Assembly: GCF_002091755.1 (NCBI RefSeq)
Contig: NZ_BDAI01000002.1
Coordinates: forward strand, 1-64,000
Direction of reading: 5' to 3'
DNA from: Pseudomonas nitroreducens NBRC 12694
GTDB lineage: Bacteria > Pseudomonadota > Gammaproteobacteria > Pseudomonadales > Pseudomonadaceae
DNA length: 64,000 bases
Part shown: positions 26,944 through 35,633 of the stretch, in pieces
Position numbering within the stretch: the first letter of the stretch is position 1
How the letters are laid out: each line of letters opens with the position of its first letter
Notes under the pieces: model-generated
Seen by the model: only the letters and a program-made list of their open reading frames with translations
Databases searched by the model: none
Told to the model about the DNA's origin: nothing
Translations under genes and position numbers: made by a program

Positions 26944-27411
26944 TCAGGGCTTGCGCCAGAGGTTGATTCGGCGCGCCTTGGCTTCGTGTTCCTCGAACTG
27001 GTACTGGCCGACTTCCTCGGGCGTCTGCGCGTCGCTCTGCCGCCAGCGTGCGAGGCCGATGCTCAACTGGGCGCGGCCGATATCCAGGGTGTGGCCGCAG
27101 TTCGGGCACTCCGCCGGAGTGACCCACACCGCCGCGCGCAGGCTGCCGTCGGCCAGCGGTTCGGCGTGCTTGAGGGTGGCGCTCTTGCCCAGGGCAAGCT
27201 GCACCAGGGCTGCGCGGGAACGTTGGCCGAAGGGCTGCTCCAGTTCCGGAGCGGTCACGCCGCGCAGGTGGATGGTGGTGTCGCCACCGTCCGCGCGCTG
27301 GCAGGTCAACTGGTCGCCGCTGAAGACGGCCGTCACCTGGCATTCCTCATCCGCGTGGGCGGCGAGGGGAAGGAAGGATAGTACGAGCAGTGCGGCGGGA
27401 ACGAATCGCAT
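26944..27411 (-). CDS. Exported staphylococcal-nuclease-like protein, catalytic residues altered
   Basis: A 155-residue protein with a signal peptide (MRFVPAALLVLSFLPLAAHA) and a thermonuclease-like (SNase) fold: VFSGDQLTC, IHLRGVTAPELEQPFGQRSRAALVQLALGK and ARWRQ. In active SNases these positions read DGDT and RxxGIDAPE. Here the first metal Asp is Ser, the Arg before the Gly is His, and the Asp before APE is Thr, while the Glu is kept. So fold membership is likely but nuclease activity is doubtful. It also has a CPNC pair that could form a disulfide in the periplasm. Start chosen at the signal peptide; the longer frame begins upstream. Confidence 0.7.
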   Translation of the reverse strand: MRFVPAALLVLSFLPLAAHADEECQVTAVFSGDQLTCQRADGGDTTIHLRGVTAPELEQPFGQRSRAALVQLALGKSATLKHAEPLADGSLRAAVWVTPAECPNCGHTLDIGRAQLSIGLARWRQSDAQTPEEVGQYQFEEHEAKARRINLWRKP

Positions 27412-27478
27412 GGAGCCTCCGATGGACCCCGTCAGCATAACCGCTGCGAGCGTCCACCGGAGCGCCGCTGCAGAGCTT

Positions 27479-28471
27479 TTACTGGATCAGCGCCATCACC
27501 TGTTCGCTGTAGCGCCCGCCGGCGGCGGCGCCGGCCGGGAAGATCGCGTCCAGTTCGAGCAGTTCAGCCTGGGTCAGCGCCAGGTTCACGGCGGCGACGT
27601 TCTCCTCCAGGTACTTGCGCTGCTTGGTGCCGGGGATGGGCACGAGGTGCTCGCCCTGGGCCAGCACCCAGGCCAGCGCCAGTTGCGAGGGTTTCACGTC
27701 CCGAGCGGCGGCCAGCTCGGCGACCTTGTCCACCAGTTGCAGGTTCTTCGCGAAATTCTCGCCGGTGAAGCGTGGGCTGGAGCGGCGATAGTCATCCTCG
27801 GCGAAGTCATCGGGGCTCTTCAACGCACCGGTGAGGAAGCCCCGGCCCAGCGGGCTGTAGGGCACGAAGCCGACTCCCAGGCGTGCACAGGCGGCCAGCA
27901 CGCCGTTCTCCTCCGGGTCGCGGGTCCACAATGAGTACTCGCTCTGCAGCGCGGTGATCGGGTGGACCCGGTGCGCGCGCTCCAGGGTTTCTGCCGAGGC
28001 TTCGCTGAGGCCGAGGAAGCGCACCTTGCCGGCCTTCACCAACTCGGCCATGGCACCGACGGTTTCCTCGATGGGTACCTTCGGGTCGACGCGGTGCTGG
28101 TAGTAGAGATCGATGTGGTCGGTGCCCAGGCGCTGCAGGCTGCCTTCCACGGCCTGGCGGATGTACTCCGGGCTGCCGTTGGCGCCGCGTACCTGCGGCT
28201 GGTCCGGGGTGCGCACGATGCCGAACTTGGTGGCAAGGAAGACCTGTTCGCGCTTGCCCTTCAGGGCGCGGCCGAGCAGTTCCTCGTTGGTGTGCGGGCC
28301 ATAGATGTCGGCAGTGTCGAGCAGCGTGACGCCCAGTTCCAGCGCGCGGTGCAGGGTGGAGATGGATTCGGCTTCATCGCTGCCGGTGGTGTAGAAGTCG
28401 GACATGCCCATGCAACCGAGGCCGATGGCGGAGACGATGGGGCCTTGCGGGCCCAGGCGACGGGTTTTCAT
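27479..28471 (-). CDS. Aldo/keto reductase
   Basis: NADPH-dependent carbonyl reductase of the AKR superfamily, 330 residues, resembling the YajO/AKR13 type. Seen: GLGCMGMSDFY near the start, the catalytic tetrad Asp in LLDTADIYG with Tyr, Lys in VFLATKFG, and His in YYQHRVDP, then the cofactor-binding VPIPGTKQRKYLEEN. GGAG precedes the ATG by about 9 bases. It is divergent from the LysR gene at 28587 with a shared operator-like palindrome. Substrate unknown; aldehyde detoxification is typical. Confidence 0.9.
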   Translation of the reverse strand: MKTRRLGPQGPIVSAIGLGCMGMSDFYTTGSDEAESISTLHRALELGVTLLDTADIYGPHTNEELLGRALKGKREQVFLATKFGIVRTPDQPQVRGANGSPEYIRQAVEGSLQRLGTDHIDLYYQHRVDPKVPIEETVGAMAELVKAGKVRFLGLSEASAETLERAHRVHPITALQSEYSLWTRDPEENGVLAACARLGVGFVPYSPLGRGFLTGALKSPDDFAEDDYRRSSPRFTGENFAKNLQLVDKVAELAAARDVKPSQLALAWVLAQGEHLVPIPGTKQRKYLEENVAAVNLALTQAELLELDAIFPAGAAAGGRYSEQVMALIQ

Positions 28472-28530
28472 GCGGGATTCTCCAGGTGAGGAAAGGGGCA
28501 GGACCATTCTTGTTGTTTGTCTGGCATGGA

Positions 28531-28552
28531 TAAACCAGCGGATTACGGTTTA
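28531..28552. promoter_or_regulatory. LysR-type operator candidate
   Basis: TAAACC-N10-GGTTTA is a perfect 6-bp dyad between the divergent aldo/keto reductase and LysR genes. Just downstream ATTC-N9-GAAT (28556-28572) forms a second dyad. LysR proteins commonly bind such a recognition/activation pair. Confidence 0.5.
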
Positions 28553-28586
28553 ACTATTCGGTATGGATGAATAATCGGAGCGTGTT

Positions 28587-29486
28587 ATGGACCGCTTGCA
28601 GGCCATGCAGGTCTACACCCGCATCGTCGAACTCAGGGCCTTCGGCAAGGCGGCGGACAGCCTCCAGCTGCCGCGCGCCAGCGTGACCCAGCTGATCCAG
28701 CAATTGGAGACGCACCTGGGCGTGCAACTGCTGCGCCGCACCACCCGGCAGGTGAGTGTCACCGCCGACGGGCAGGCTTACTACGAGCGCTGCGTGCGCC
28801 TGCTGGAGGATCTGGAGGAAGCGGAGAACTGCTTCTCCGACTCCCCCGACAACCCGCGCGGCAAGCTGCGCATCGACCTGCCCAGCTCGCTGGGGCGGCT
28901 GGTGGTGATCCCGGCGCTGCCGGAGTTCTGCCGGCGCTACCCGCAGATCGAGCTGGAGCTGAGCCTGAACGACCGCCAGGTGGACCTGGTTCGCGAGGGG
29001 GTGGACTGCGTGCTGCGCGCCGGAGAATTGCCGGATTCCAGCCTGGTCGGCCGGCGTATCGCCGAGCTCGAGCAACTCACCTGCGTGGGGCGCGCCTACG
29101 CGCAGGAGTTCGGGCTGCCCGAGCATCCTCAGCGGCTCGAAGGGCACTTGGCGGTGAACTATCAGTCGGCTTCCAGCGGACGCATCTTCGACCTGGAGTT
29201 CCGCTTCGACGGCCAACTGCGTACCCAGCGGTTGCCCAGCCGGATCACGGTGAACAACGCCGATGCCTACATCGCCGCCTGCCGTGCCGGTTTCGGGATG
29301 ATCCAGGCGCCGCGCTACCACTTGCGCGAGGGGCTGGCCAGCGGTGAGCTGCTCGAAGTACTGCGCGCCTGGCAGCCGCCACCGTTGCCGGTCAGCGTGC
29401 TGTATCCAGTGCGCCGGCAGATGTCGCGGCGCCTGCGGGTGTTCTCCGACTGGCTCGGCGGTTTGTTCGAGGCGGGCATCGTTTGA
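28587..29486 (+). CDS. LysR-family transcriptional regulator
   Basis: A 299-residue LysR protein of the CrgA/DmlR-like group: N-terminal helix-turn-helix (MQVYTRIVELRAFGKAADSLQLPRASVTQLIQQLE, residues 6-40) and effector domain. GGAG is 8 bases before the ATG. It probably regulates the divergent aldo/keto reductase and itself through the palindromes in the 115-bp gap. Confidence 0.9.
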   Translation: MDRLQAMQVYTRIVELRAFGKAADSLQLPRASVTQLIQQLETHLGVQLLRRTTRQVSVTADGQAYYERCVRLLEDLEEAENCFSDSPDNPRGKLRIDLPSSLGRLVVIPALPEFCRRYPQIELELSLNDRQVDLVREGVDCVLRAGELPDSSLVGRRIAELEQLTCVGRAYAQEFGLPEHPQRLEGHLAVNYQSASSGRIFDLEFRFDGQLRTQRLPSRITVNNADAYIAACRAGFGMIQAPRYHLREGLASGELLEVLRAWQPPPLPVSVLYPVRRQMSRRLRVFSDWLGGLFEAGIV

Positions 29487-29625
29487 GCCGTCGCTCGTCG
29501 GAAAGCTGCCGGCGAAACCTGCCGCCGTCACTGTGCTGGCTATGCTCAAGGCCGCCGTAGAGCGGTTTGCAGTCGCTGAAGTTGCGGCGTTTCTTTTCAA
29601 CTACTCCCTGAAGGAAACGACCCAA

Positions 29626-30447
29626 ATGAGCATCGTGAAAGCGAAAGATGGCACCGAGATCTTCTACAAGGATTGGGGCAGCGGGCAGCCAGTGGTGTTC
29701 TCCCATGGCTGGCCGCTCAATGCTGACGCCTGGGACGCGCAGATGCTGTTCCTGGTGCAGAAGGGCTACCGTGTCATCGCCCATGACCGGCGCGGCCATG
29801 GACGCTCGGGCCAGCCGGCCAATGGCAATGACATGGATACCTACGCCGACGACCTCGCGGCGGTGATCGAGGCACTTGACCTCAAGGGCGCCACACTGGT
29901 GGGCCACTCCACCGGTGGCGGCGAGGTGGCGCACTATATCGGCCGGCATGGCACCAAGCGGCTTTCCGGCGCTGTGCTGATCGGTGCGGTGCCGCCGCTG
30001 ATGCTCAAGACCGCCGCCAACCCCGGTGGTTTGCCGATCGACGTGTTCGACGGCATCCGCAAGGGCGTGAAGGAAGACCGCTCGCAGTTCTTCAAGGACC
30101 TGGCGCTACCTTTCTACGGCTACAACCGGCCGGGTGTGAAGGTTTCCCAGGGAGTCATCGACAACTTCTGGCTGCAGGGCATGATGGGCGGGCACCTGGG
30201 CTTGTACCTGTGCGTCCGTGAGTTCTCCGAAGTGGATTACACCGAGGACCTGAAGAAGATCGACGTGCCGGCGCTGATCCTCCACGGCGATGACGATCAG
30301 ATCGTGCCCATTGGCGCCGCCGGCCAGCGCTCTGTCGAGCTGGTGCAGAAAGGTGAGCTGAAGGTGTACAAGGGCGGGTCGCACGGCATGTGTACCACCA
30401 TGGCCGACCAGGTGAACGCGGATCTGTTGGGCTTCCTCAATCGCTGA
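29626..30447 (+). CDS. Alpha/beta hydrolase (cofactor-free haloperoxidase-like)
   Basis: A 273-residue hydrolase of the bacterial non-heme chloroperoxidase/arylesterase family. The oxyanion region HGWPLNADAW, nucleophile elbow GHSTGGGEV (Ser), Asp in LILHGDDDQIVP and His in GGSHGM form the catalytic triad. Starts MSIVKAKDG with AAGGAA upstream. Monocistronic; follows the LysR gene on the same strand but 139 bases away. A REP pair follows. In vivo substrate unknown. Confidence 0.9.
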   Translation: MSIVKAKDGTEIFYKDWGSGQPVVFSHGWPLNADAWDAQMLFLVQKGYRVIAHDRRGHGRSGQPANGNDMDTYADDLAAVIEALDLKGATLVGHSTGGGEVAHYIGRHGTKRLSGAVLIGAVPPLMLKTAANPGGLPIDVFDGIRKGVKEDRSQFFKDLALPFYGYNRPGVKVSQGVIDNFWLQGMMGGHLGLYLCVREFSEVDYTEDLKKIDVPALILHGDDDQIVPIGAAGQRSVELVQKGELKVYKGGSHGMCTTMADQVNADLLGFLNR

Positions 30448-30452
30448 AGCCA

Positions 30453-30518
30453 TTCGCGAGCAAGCTCGCTCCTGCAGGAGTAGCGCACAGGCAGTTGTAG
30501 GAGCGAGCCTGCTCGCAC
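30453..30518. repeat. REP doublet (REPIN) of the GAGCGAGC-TTGCTCGC type
   Basis: TTCGCGAGCAAGCTCGCTCCT and, inverted, GTAGGAGCGAGCCTGCTCGC, about 20 bases apart. This is the widespread Pseudomonas extragenic palindrome in its usual head-to-head doublet. Confidence 0.85.
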
Positions 30519-30527
30519 ACCCACTTC

Positions 30528-30881
30528 TTAATGAACATGCTGGAGTGCATTCACCAGCGTCCCCTGGGGATCGCGCACGAAGAACCGCCGCACGCCCCAG
30601 GGCTCGAGGGTCAACGCATAGACAATCTCGTGGCCGGCGGCCTGGGCACGCTGATACACCTCGTCGAGATTGTCCACCTCGATGGACAGGCCTGGCACCG
30701 GCGCGCCGGAGCCCCCTTCGCTGGCCAGGCTCAACTGCGCGAGTGCGCTTTCGCCGCTGGCGAGCGTGATCAGCCAGCCGTGGTCCATCACGATCTCTAG
30801 GTCGAACAGTTCGCGATAGAAACGCGCGACTTCGGCAGGCTCACCGGCAGCGAGGTTGGCGACGATGCGGCGGACGGTCAT
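30528..30881 (-). CDS. VOC-superfamily (glyoxalase-like) protein
   Basis: A 117-residue small protein with the vicinal-oxygen-chelate pattern: VARFYRELFDLEIVMDHGWLITL, then VDNLDEVYQRAQAAGHEIVYA and PWGVRRFFVRDPQGTLVNAL. The FxVRDPxGxLxN ending is the family hallmark. Such proteins can be dioxygenases, isomerases or antibiotic-binding proteins; the activity cannot be assigned. Sits alone on the minus strand. Confidence 0.85.
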   Translation of the reverse strand: MTVRRIVANLAAGEPAEVARFYRELFDLEIVMDHGWLITLASGESALAQLSLASEGGSGAPVPGLSIEVDNLDEVYQRAQAAGHEIVYALTLEPWGVRRFFVRDPQGTLVNALQHVH

Positions 30882-30919
30882 GGCGGAGCTCCGATAAGGA
30901 CAACCGCCAGCATAGACCC

Positions 30920-31429
30920 TCAGTGTGCCGGGCGTGCCGGCGGCATCCGCCGACGATGGATGCGGTAGAACTGGTAGAGCACACCGACGACGAAGACCAG
31001 CAGCGCGATAGTCACCGCTGTTTGCACCGGTGGCGAATCCGGACCCTGGCCGATGGGGTTCGACGGCGGCAGGCGCGACAGCGATTCGTTGAGCGTCGGG
31101 ATCACCATCAGGAAGAAGCTGAAGCTCATCGCCGCCGTTTCCACGTACTCGCCCAGGCCGCCGAGGGCGCCGACGCGCTGCGCGTAGCTACCCACCGCAA
31201 TGGCGACCAGGCAGAGGATGCCGATGGCGTGCCCCGCGTTGAAGCCGCCGGTACTGGAGAGTCCGAATGCCGTCAGCACGCCGAGGATCATCCCGTAGAC
31301 ATACCACCTGCCGACACGGCTGCGCGGGTCGATGCGCCCCGCCTGATAGAACGCCCAGATGCCCGCGACCAGGGGCACCAGGCTGATGGCGGTATGCACG
31401 ATACCCAGGGTGGAAAGGGGGTTGGCCAT
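30920..31429 (-). CDS. Hypothetical membrane protein, about five helices
   Basis: A 169-residue inner-membrane protein with hydrophobic stretches at roughly residues 8-28, 43-60, 65-83, 93-110 and 135-155, and a basic cytoplasmic tail. Motifs such as FNAGHAIGILCL and VETAAMSFSFFLMVIPTLNESLSRLP are distinctive, but I do not recognise the family with certainty. The ATG at MANPLST was preferred because the longer frame adds a hydrophilic non-membrane leader. Function unknown. Confidence 0.65.
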   Translation of the reverse strand: MANPLSTLGIVHTAISLVPLVAGIWAFYQAGRIDPRSRVGRWYVYGMILGVLTAFGLSSTGGFNAGHAIGILCLVAIAVGSYAQRVGALGGLGEYVETAAMSFSFFLMVIPTLNESLSRLPPSNPIGQGPDSPPVQTAVTIALLVFVVGVLYQFYRIHRRRMPPARPAH

Positions 31430-31564
31430 GACGAACGCCTCCGCAGTGAGCACAGGGACGCCACGCATCCACGAGCTGTGCCGGGGCACGGAGGGGCGGG
31501 TGTGTTGTCAGGTTAGACGCAACCCGCGTCGGAGCGGGGCCGCGGTGGATTCAGCCGACGAACG

Positions 31565-32209
31565 TCACAGCCGCTTGTTCAGCCAGCGCGCCAGGCGGTC
31601 GCCGCCGAACTGGATCAGGGTCACCAACGCCACCAGCAGGATGATCACGGTGAGCATCACCTGTGTATCGAAGCGCTGGTAGCCGTAGCGGTAGGCCAGG
31701 TCGCCGAGGCCGCCAGCACCGATGGCGCCCGCCATGGCCGAGGAGTTGATCATGGTCACCAGGGTGATGGTGAAGCCGGCGACGATGCCTGGCTGTGCCT
31801 CGGGCAGCAGCACGTTCCAGATGATGTGCCGGGGTTGGCAGCCCATCGCCTGCGCGGCCTCGATCAAGCCGTGGTCGACCTCGCGCAGGCTGACTTCGGC
31901 GATGCGCGCAAAGAACGGCGTGGCGGCGATGGTCAGCGGCACGACCGCGGCCCACACGCCGTAGCTGGTGCCGACGATCAGACGGGTGAAGGGGATCAGC
32001 GCGACCATCAGGATCAGGAAAGGGATCGAGCGCAGCACATTGACCACGCTGCCCAGGCCCTGGTTGACCAGGCGCGCCTGGAAGATCCCGCCGGGGCCGG
32101 TGGTGACCAGCACCAGGGCCAGCGGAATGCCCACCAGCAGGACGATGGCCGAGGACGCGCCGATCATCAGCAGGGTATCAAGCAGGCCTTGCAGCAAGCG
32201 ATCAGGCAT
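31565..32209 (-). CDS. MetI-like ABC transporter permease (first copy)
   Basis: A 214-residue inner-membrane permease of the MetI family with five helices and the EAA-type loop around EAAQAMGCQPRHIIWNVLLPEAQPGIV. It overlaps the end of the MetN-like ATPase gene by 8 bases (ATGCCTGA) and is the last gene of the long sulfur cluster. With the ATPase and the MetQ-like protein at 33399 it forms a complete importer. Because monooxygenases and SfnB proteins lie alongside, the substrate is more likely an organosulfur compound than methionine itself, but that is inference. Confidence 0.9.
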   Translation of the reverse strand: MPDRLLQGLLDTLLMIGASSAIVLLVGIPLALVLVTTGPGGIFQARLVNQGLGSVVNVLRSIPFLILMVALIPFTRLIVGTSYGVWAAVVPLTIAATPFFARIAEVSLREVDHGLIEAAQAMGCQPRHIIWNVLLPEAQPGIVAGFTITLVTMINSSAMAGAIGAGGLGDLAYRYGYQRFDTQVMLTVIILLVALVTLIQFGGDRLARWLNKRL

Positions 32210-33263
32210 GGGTGAGCACCTCCAAGCGATCGGCGACGTCGCGGGCACGTTCGAGCAGCTGCGCAGCGCTGGTTGCGGGCGCGGCGACGCTCAGCAGCAG
32301 GCGACCAAGGGCGCGGCCCTGGATACGTTCGATGCCGCCGTGCAGCAGGCTGATGCGGCTGCCCAGTGCCTGGGCAATGGCCAGCAGGTCGGGCTCCTGC
32401 TCGCGTACACCGGTGTAGTGCAGGTCGAGGATGACCTCGTCGTCCGACGGATTTTCCAGCCGCGCCAGCAGGTCCGGCGGCAGGTGCTGCTGCAGCGAGC
32501 CGAGCAGGGTGCGGCTGACTTCGTGCTGCGGGTTGCCGAAGACCTCCCAGACGTCGCCTTGCTCAACGATGCGGCCCCGTTCGAGCACCACCACGCGGTC
32601 GCAGATTTCCCGGATCACCGCCATCTCGTGGGTGATCAGCACGATGGTCAGGCCGAGGCGGCGGTTGATGTCGCGCAGCAGGGCGAGGATGGCCTGGGTG
32701 CTCTCCGGGTCCAGCGCCGAAGTGGCCTCGTCGCAGAGCAGGATTTCCGGCTGGTGCACCAGCGCGCGGGCAATGCCGACGCGCTGCTTCTGCCCGCCGG
32801 AGAGTTGCGCCGGGTAGGCGTGGCGCTTGTCCTGCAGCCCTACGAGCTGTAGCAGTTCGTCCACCCGCTCGGCGATGCGCGCCTTGGGCACGCCGGCCAC
32901 GCGCAGGGGCAGGGCGATGTTCTGCGCGACCGTCTTGGCCGACATCAGGTTGAAGTGCTGGAAGATCATGCCGACGCGGCGGCGCAGGCCGACCAGTTGC
33001 TGGGCGTCGAAGGCGCCGATGTCCTCGCCGTCGATCAGCACCTGGCCGACGCTGGGTTGCTCCAGGCGGTTGAGGGTGCGGATCAGCGAGCTCTTGCCGG
33101 CGCCGCTGCGGCCGATGATGCCGAACACTTCGCCACGGCGGACGGAGAGTTCGATATCGCTCAGTGCCTCCACCGGGCCGTGGTGGCCGGCGTAGGTCTT
33201 GCCCAGGCCGCGCAGGGCGATGTGCTGGATGGCGAGTTCGAGGTTACGGTTGAAGCTGACCAT
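32202..33263 (-). CDS. MetN-like ABC transporter ATP-binding protein
   Basis: The only ATPase in the cluster. The 353-residue protein has Walker A GRSGAGKS (residues 51-58), signature LSGGQKQR, Walker B LLCDEATSALDP and the switch His in LITHEM. The C-terminal ~80 residues form the NIL substrate-sensing domain that allows feedback inhibition in MetN transporters. It is followed by the permease with an 8-base overlap. The second permease/binding-protein set (39148 and 38251) has no ATPase of its own, so this protein may power both. Confidence 0.93.
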   Translation of the reverse strand: MVSFNRNLELAIQHIALRGLGKTYAGHHGPVEALSDIELSVRRGEVFGIIGRSGAGKSSLIRTLNRLEQPSVGQVLIDGEDIGAFDAQQLVGLRRRVGMIFQHFNLMSAKTVAQNIALPLRVAGVPKARIAERVDELLQLVGLQDKRHAYPAQLSGGQKQRVGIARALVHQPEILLCDEATSALDPESTQAILALLRDINRRLGLTIVLITHEMAVIREICDRVVVLERGRIVEQGDVWEVFGNPQHEVSRTLLGSLQQHLPPDLLARLENPSDDEVILDLHYTGVREQEPDLLAIAQALGSRISLLHGGIERIQGRALGRLLLSVAAPATSAAQLLERARDVADRLEVLTHA

Positions 33264-33300
33264 GGTGGGGGCCTGTTCTGGAGTTCGGAGAAGGCTGGTT

Positions 33301-33324
33301 GCCCTCTCCCTTCAGGGAGAGGGC
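33301..33324. repeat. Perfect stem-loop repeat GCCCTCTCCC
   Basis: GCCCTCTCCC, TTCA, GGGAGAGGGC: perfect 10-bp stem in the 135-bp gap between the MetQ-like and MetN-like genes. This CCTCTCCC/GGGAGAGG palindrome is a common extragenic repeat in gamma- and beta-proteobacteria. Here it could limit read-through, giving more binding protein than ATPase. Confidence 0.6.
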
Positions 33325-33398
33325 TGGGGATAGGGAAAAAGCTCCGCCTCGGCTTCGCAGAAGAAGACATTTACCCTTACCGATGAACGTCGGCGCGC

Positions 33399-34196
33399 TC
33401 ACTGCCAGCCGGGTTGGTAGAGCGAGCCATGGGCCTTGTCCAGCGCGGCGCGCACCTGCGGTGAATGCTGGTAGAGGTCGACGAATTTCTTCAGCTTGCC
33501 GTCCGGGTCCTTGTAGTCATCGCGGGTGACGAACTGGATGACGTACTCCTTGTTCTCGATACCGTCGAACAGCAGCGCGCTGTTCGGATCGATGGTGCCG
33601 GCCAGGCGGATATAGTGCGGGTAGCCCTGGGCCAGGTCGACGTCATCCAGCGCGCGCACCAGCTGCACGGCTTCCAGTTCGATGATCTGAATGTGCCTGG
33701 GGTTGGCGACGATGTCGTCCAGCGTCGCCTTGTAGCCCACTCCATCCTTGAGCTTGAGCAGCCCGGCCTTCTGCAGCAGCTGCAGGCCGCGGCCGCCATT
33801 GATGGGGTCGTTGGCGATGGCGACCTTGGCGCCCTCGGGCAGGTCGGCGATGGCCTTGTATTTGGTCGAATACAGGCCGACGTTGTTGATGATCCCCGGT
33901 GCGAAGGCCTTCAGGTGCAGCCCGCCTTCGCGGTTGGCGTTTTCCAGGAAGGGCGTGTGCTGGAAGTAGTTGGCATCGATGTCGCCGTGGTCGAGGGTGA
34001 TGTTCGGCGCATTCCAGTCGGTGAATTCCACCAGCTCGACCTTCAGGCCTTGTGCGGCGGCTTCCTTCACCGCCACTTCCAGCGGAGGGGCGAAGGCGGC
34101 GGTGGTGCCCAGGCGCAGGGTATCGGCGGCCTGGGCGAGGCCGGCGGCGAGGAGGCTCAGCGAAAGGCCGAGGGTGAGCTTGATGCGTGCATGCAT
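33399..34196 (-). CDS. MetQ/NLPA-family substrate-binding protein (first copy)
   Basis: A 265-residue periplasmic protein with a signal peptide ending GLAQA|ADTLRLG. It has the NLPA fold with FAPPLEVAVKEAA, LDHGDIDANYFQHTPFLEN and ANDPINGGRGLQLLQKAGL. There is no lipobox Cys, so it should be soluble, unlike E. coli MetQ. It sits between the FMN monooxygenase and the ATPase genes. By context it binds an organosulfur compound; methionine is the default family ligand. Confidence 0.9.
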   Translation of the reverse strand: MHARIKLTLGLSLSLLAAGLAQAADTLRLGTTAAFAPPLEVAVKEAAAQGLKVELVEFTDWNAPNITLDHGDIDANYFQHTPFLENANREGGLHLKAFAPGIINNVGLYSTKYKAIADLPEGAKVAIANDPINGGRGLQLLQKAGLLKLKDGVGYKATLDDIVANPRHIQIIELEAVQLVRALDDVDLAQGYPHYIRLAGTIDPNSALLFDGIENKEYVIQFVTRDDYKDPDGKLKKFVDLYQHSPQVRAALDKAHGSLYQPGWQ

Positions 34197-34235
34197 GGCA
34201 ACGAATCCTTATGGGGTTTAGAGCCTGACGGCCTT

Positions 34236-35633
34236 TTAAAGAGAGAAGGCTGGAGTCGCTCCAGTGGCGGTTGCCTGGCGATAGCTCGCGCCGACGTGCC
34301 GCGCGGGCAGTCGGGCGCGGCCGGCGCCGAAGAGTTTTTCCCGCAGGGTGCCGGCCTCGTAGGCGGTCTTGTAGGCGCCGCGGTTCTGCAATTCGGGCAC
34401 CACCAGCTCAATGAAGTCGGCGTAGCTTTCCGGCTCCACGGTGCGGGTGAGGTTGAAGCCGTCCAGGCCCGCCTCGTTGATCCAGCCCAGCAGCTCGTCC
34501 GCTACCTGCACCGGGTCGCCCACCAGCGTGGTGTAGCGGCCGCCGAGGGTGAACTGTTCCAGCAACTGGCGCACGGTGGCGTCGGTACGGGCCACGGTCA
34601 GGGCCTTGGTGGCGGACTCGATGGCATTGGTCTTTTCGTAGCGGATCGGCTCGTCCAGCGCGTAGCGCGAGAAGTCTATGCCGGTGGTGCTGGCGAAGTG
34701 CGCAAGCCCGGCCTCGGCGCTGGCGAAGCGGCGGTACTCGGCGAGCTTGTCATGGGCTTCGGCCTCGGTCGCTGCGACTATCACGTTGATGCCCATGAAC
34801 ACCTTGATGTCGTCCGGCCGACGCCCCGCGTCCACTGCCGCCTGGCGGATGCGGTCCACCAGCACGCGGGTGGCTTCACGGCTCTGTGCCGAGACGAACA
34901 CGCACTCGGCGTGGCGTGCTGCGAAGGCGAGCCCGCGATTGGACGCGCCGGCCTGGAACAAGAGTGGCGTGCGCTGCGGCGATGGCTGGCTGAGGTGGTA
35001 GCCCTCGACGTCGAAGAACTCGCCGTGGTGGCGGACCTTGTGCACCTTGCCCGGCTGCGCATAGAGGCGGCGCTGGCGGTCGGCGATTACCGCGTCGTCT
35101 TCCCAGCTGCCTTCCCAGAGCTTGTAGAGCACCTCCAGGTATTCGTCGGCGCGGTCGTAGCGGCGGTCGTGGTCGATCTGCCGGTCCTGGCCCATGGCGC
35201 GGGCGGTGCTTTCCAGGTAACCGGTGACGATATTCCAGCCGACCCGGCCATCGCTCAGATGGTCGAGGGTGGAGAGGCGCCGGGCGAACGGGTAGGGTGC
35301 CTCGTAGGTGAGGTTGGCGGTGACGCCGAAGCCCAGATTTTGCGTAACGCCGGCCATGGCCGAGACCAGCATCAGCGGGTCGTTCACCGGCAGCTGGATG
35401 GCCTCCTTCGCGGTGAGCTCGATGCCGTTCTGGTAGACGTCGTAGACGCCGAGGATATCGGCCAGGAACAGGCCGTCGAACAGGCCTTTCTCCAGCAGGC
35501 GGGCGAGCTCGGTCCAGTGGCTGAGCCTGTTGAAGTCCGTCGAGCGGTCGCGCGGGTGGGTCCACAGGCCGTGGTTGATATGGCCGACGCAATTCATGCT
35601 GAAGGCGTTGAGGAGAATCTGTTTCTGGCTCAT
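34236..35633 (-). CDS. NtaA/DszA-family FMN-dependent monooxygenase (first copy)
   Basis: A 465-residue flavin monooxygenase of the bacterial luciferase-like NtaA/SnaA/DszA/DmoA group, which needs a separate flavin reductase for FMNH2. Seen: MNCVGHINHGLWTHPRD near the start, FLADILGVYDVYQ, GVTANLTYEAPYPFARRLSTLDHLSDGRVGWNIVT and LFQAGASNRGLAFA. Expected chemistry is oxidation/C-S cleavage of a sulfide, sulfone or sulfonate. Its start overlaps the stop of the SfnB-like gene (ATGA). No flavin reductase is encoded in the window. Confidence 0.9.
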   Translation of the reverse strand: MSQKQILLNAFSMNCVGHINHGLWTHPRDRSTDFNRLSHWTELARLLEKGLFDGLFLADILGVYDVYQNGIELTAKEAIQLPVNDPLMLVSAMAGVTQNLGFGVTANLTYEAPYPFARRLSTLDHLSDGRVGWNIVTGYLESTARAMGQDRQIDHDRRYDRADEYLEVLYKLWEGSWEDDAVIADRQRRLYAQPGKVHKVRHHGEFFDVEGYHLSQPSPQRTPLLFQAGASNRGLAFAARHAECVFVSAQSREATRVLVDRIRQAAVDAGRRPDDIKVFMGINVIVAATEAEAHDKLAEYRRFASAEAGLAHFASTTGIDFSRYALDEPIRYEKTNAIESATKALTVARTDATVRQLLEQFTLGGRYTTLVGDPVQVADELLGWINEAGLDGFNLTRTVEPESYADFIELVVPELQNRGAYKTAYEAGTLREKLFGAGRARLPARHVGASYRQATATGATPAFSL

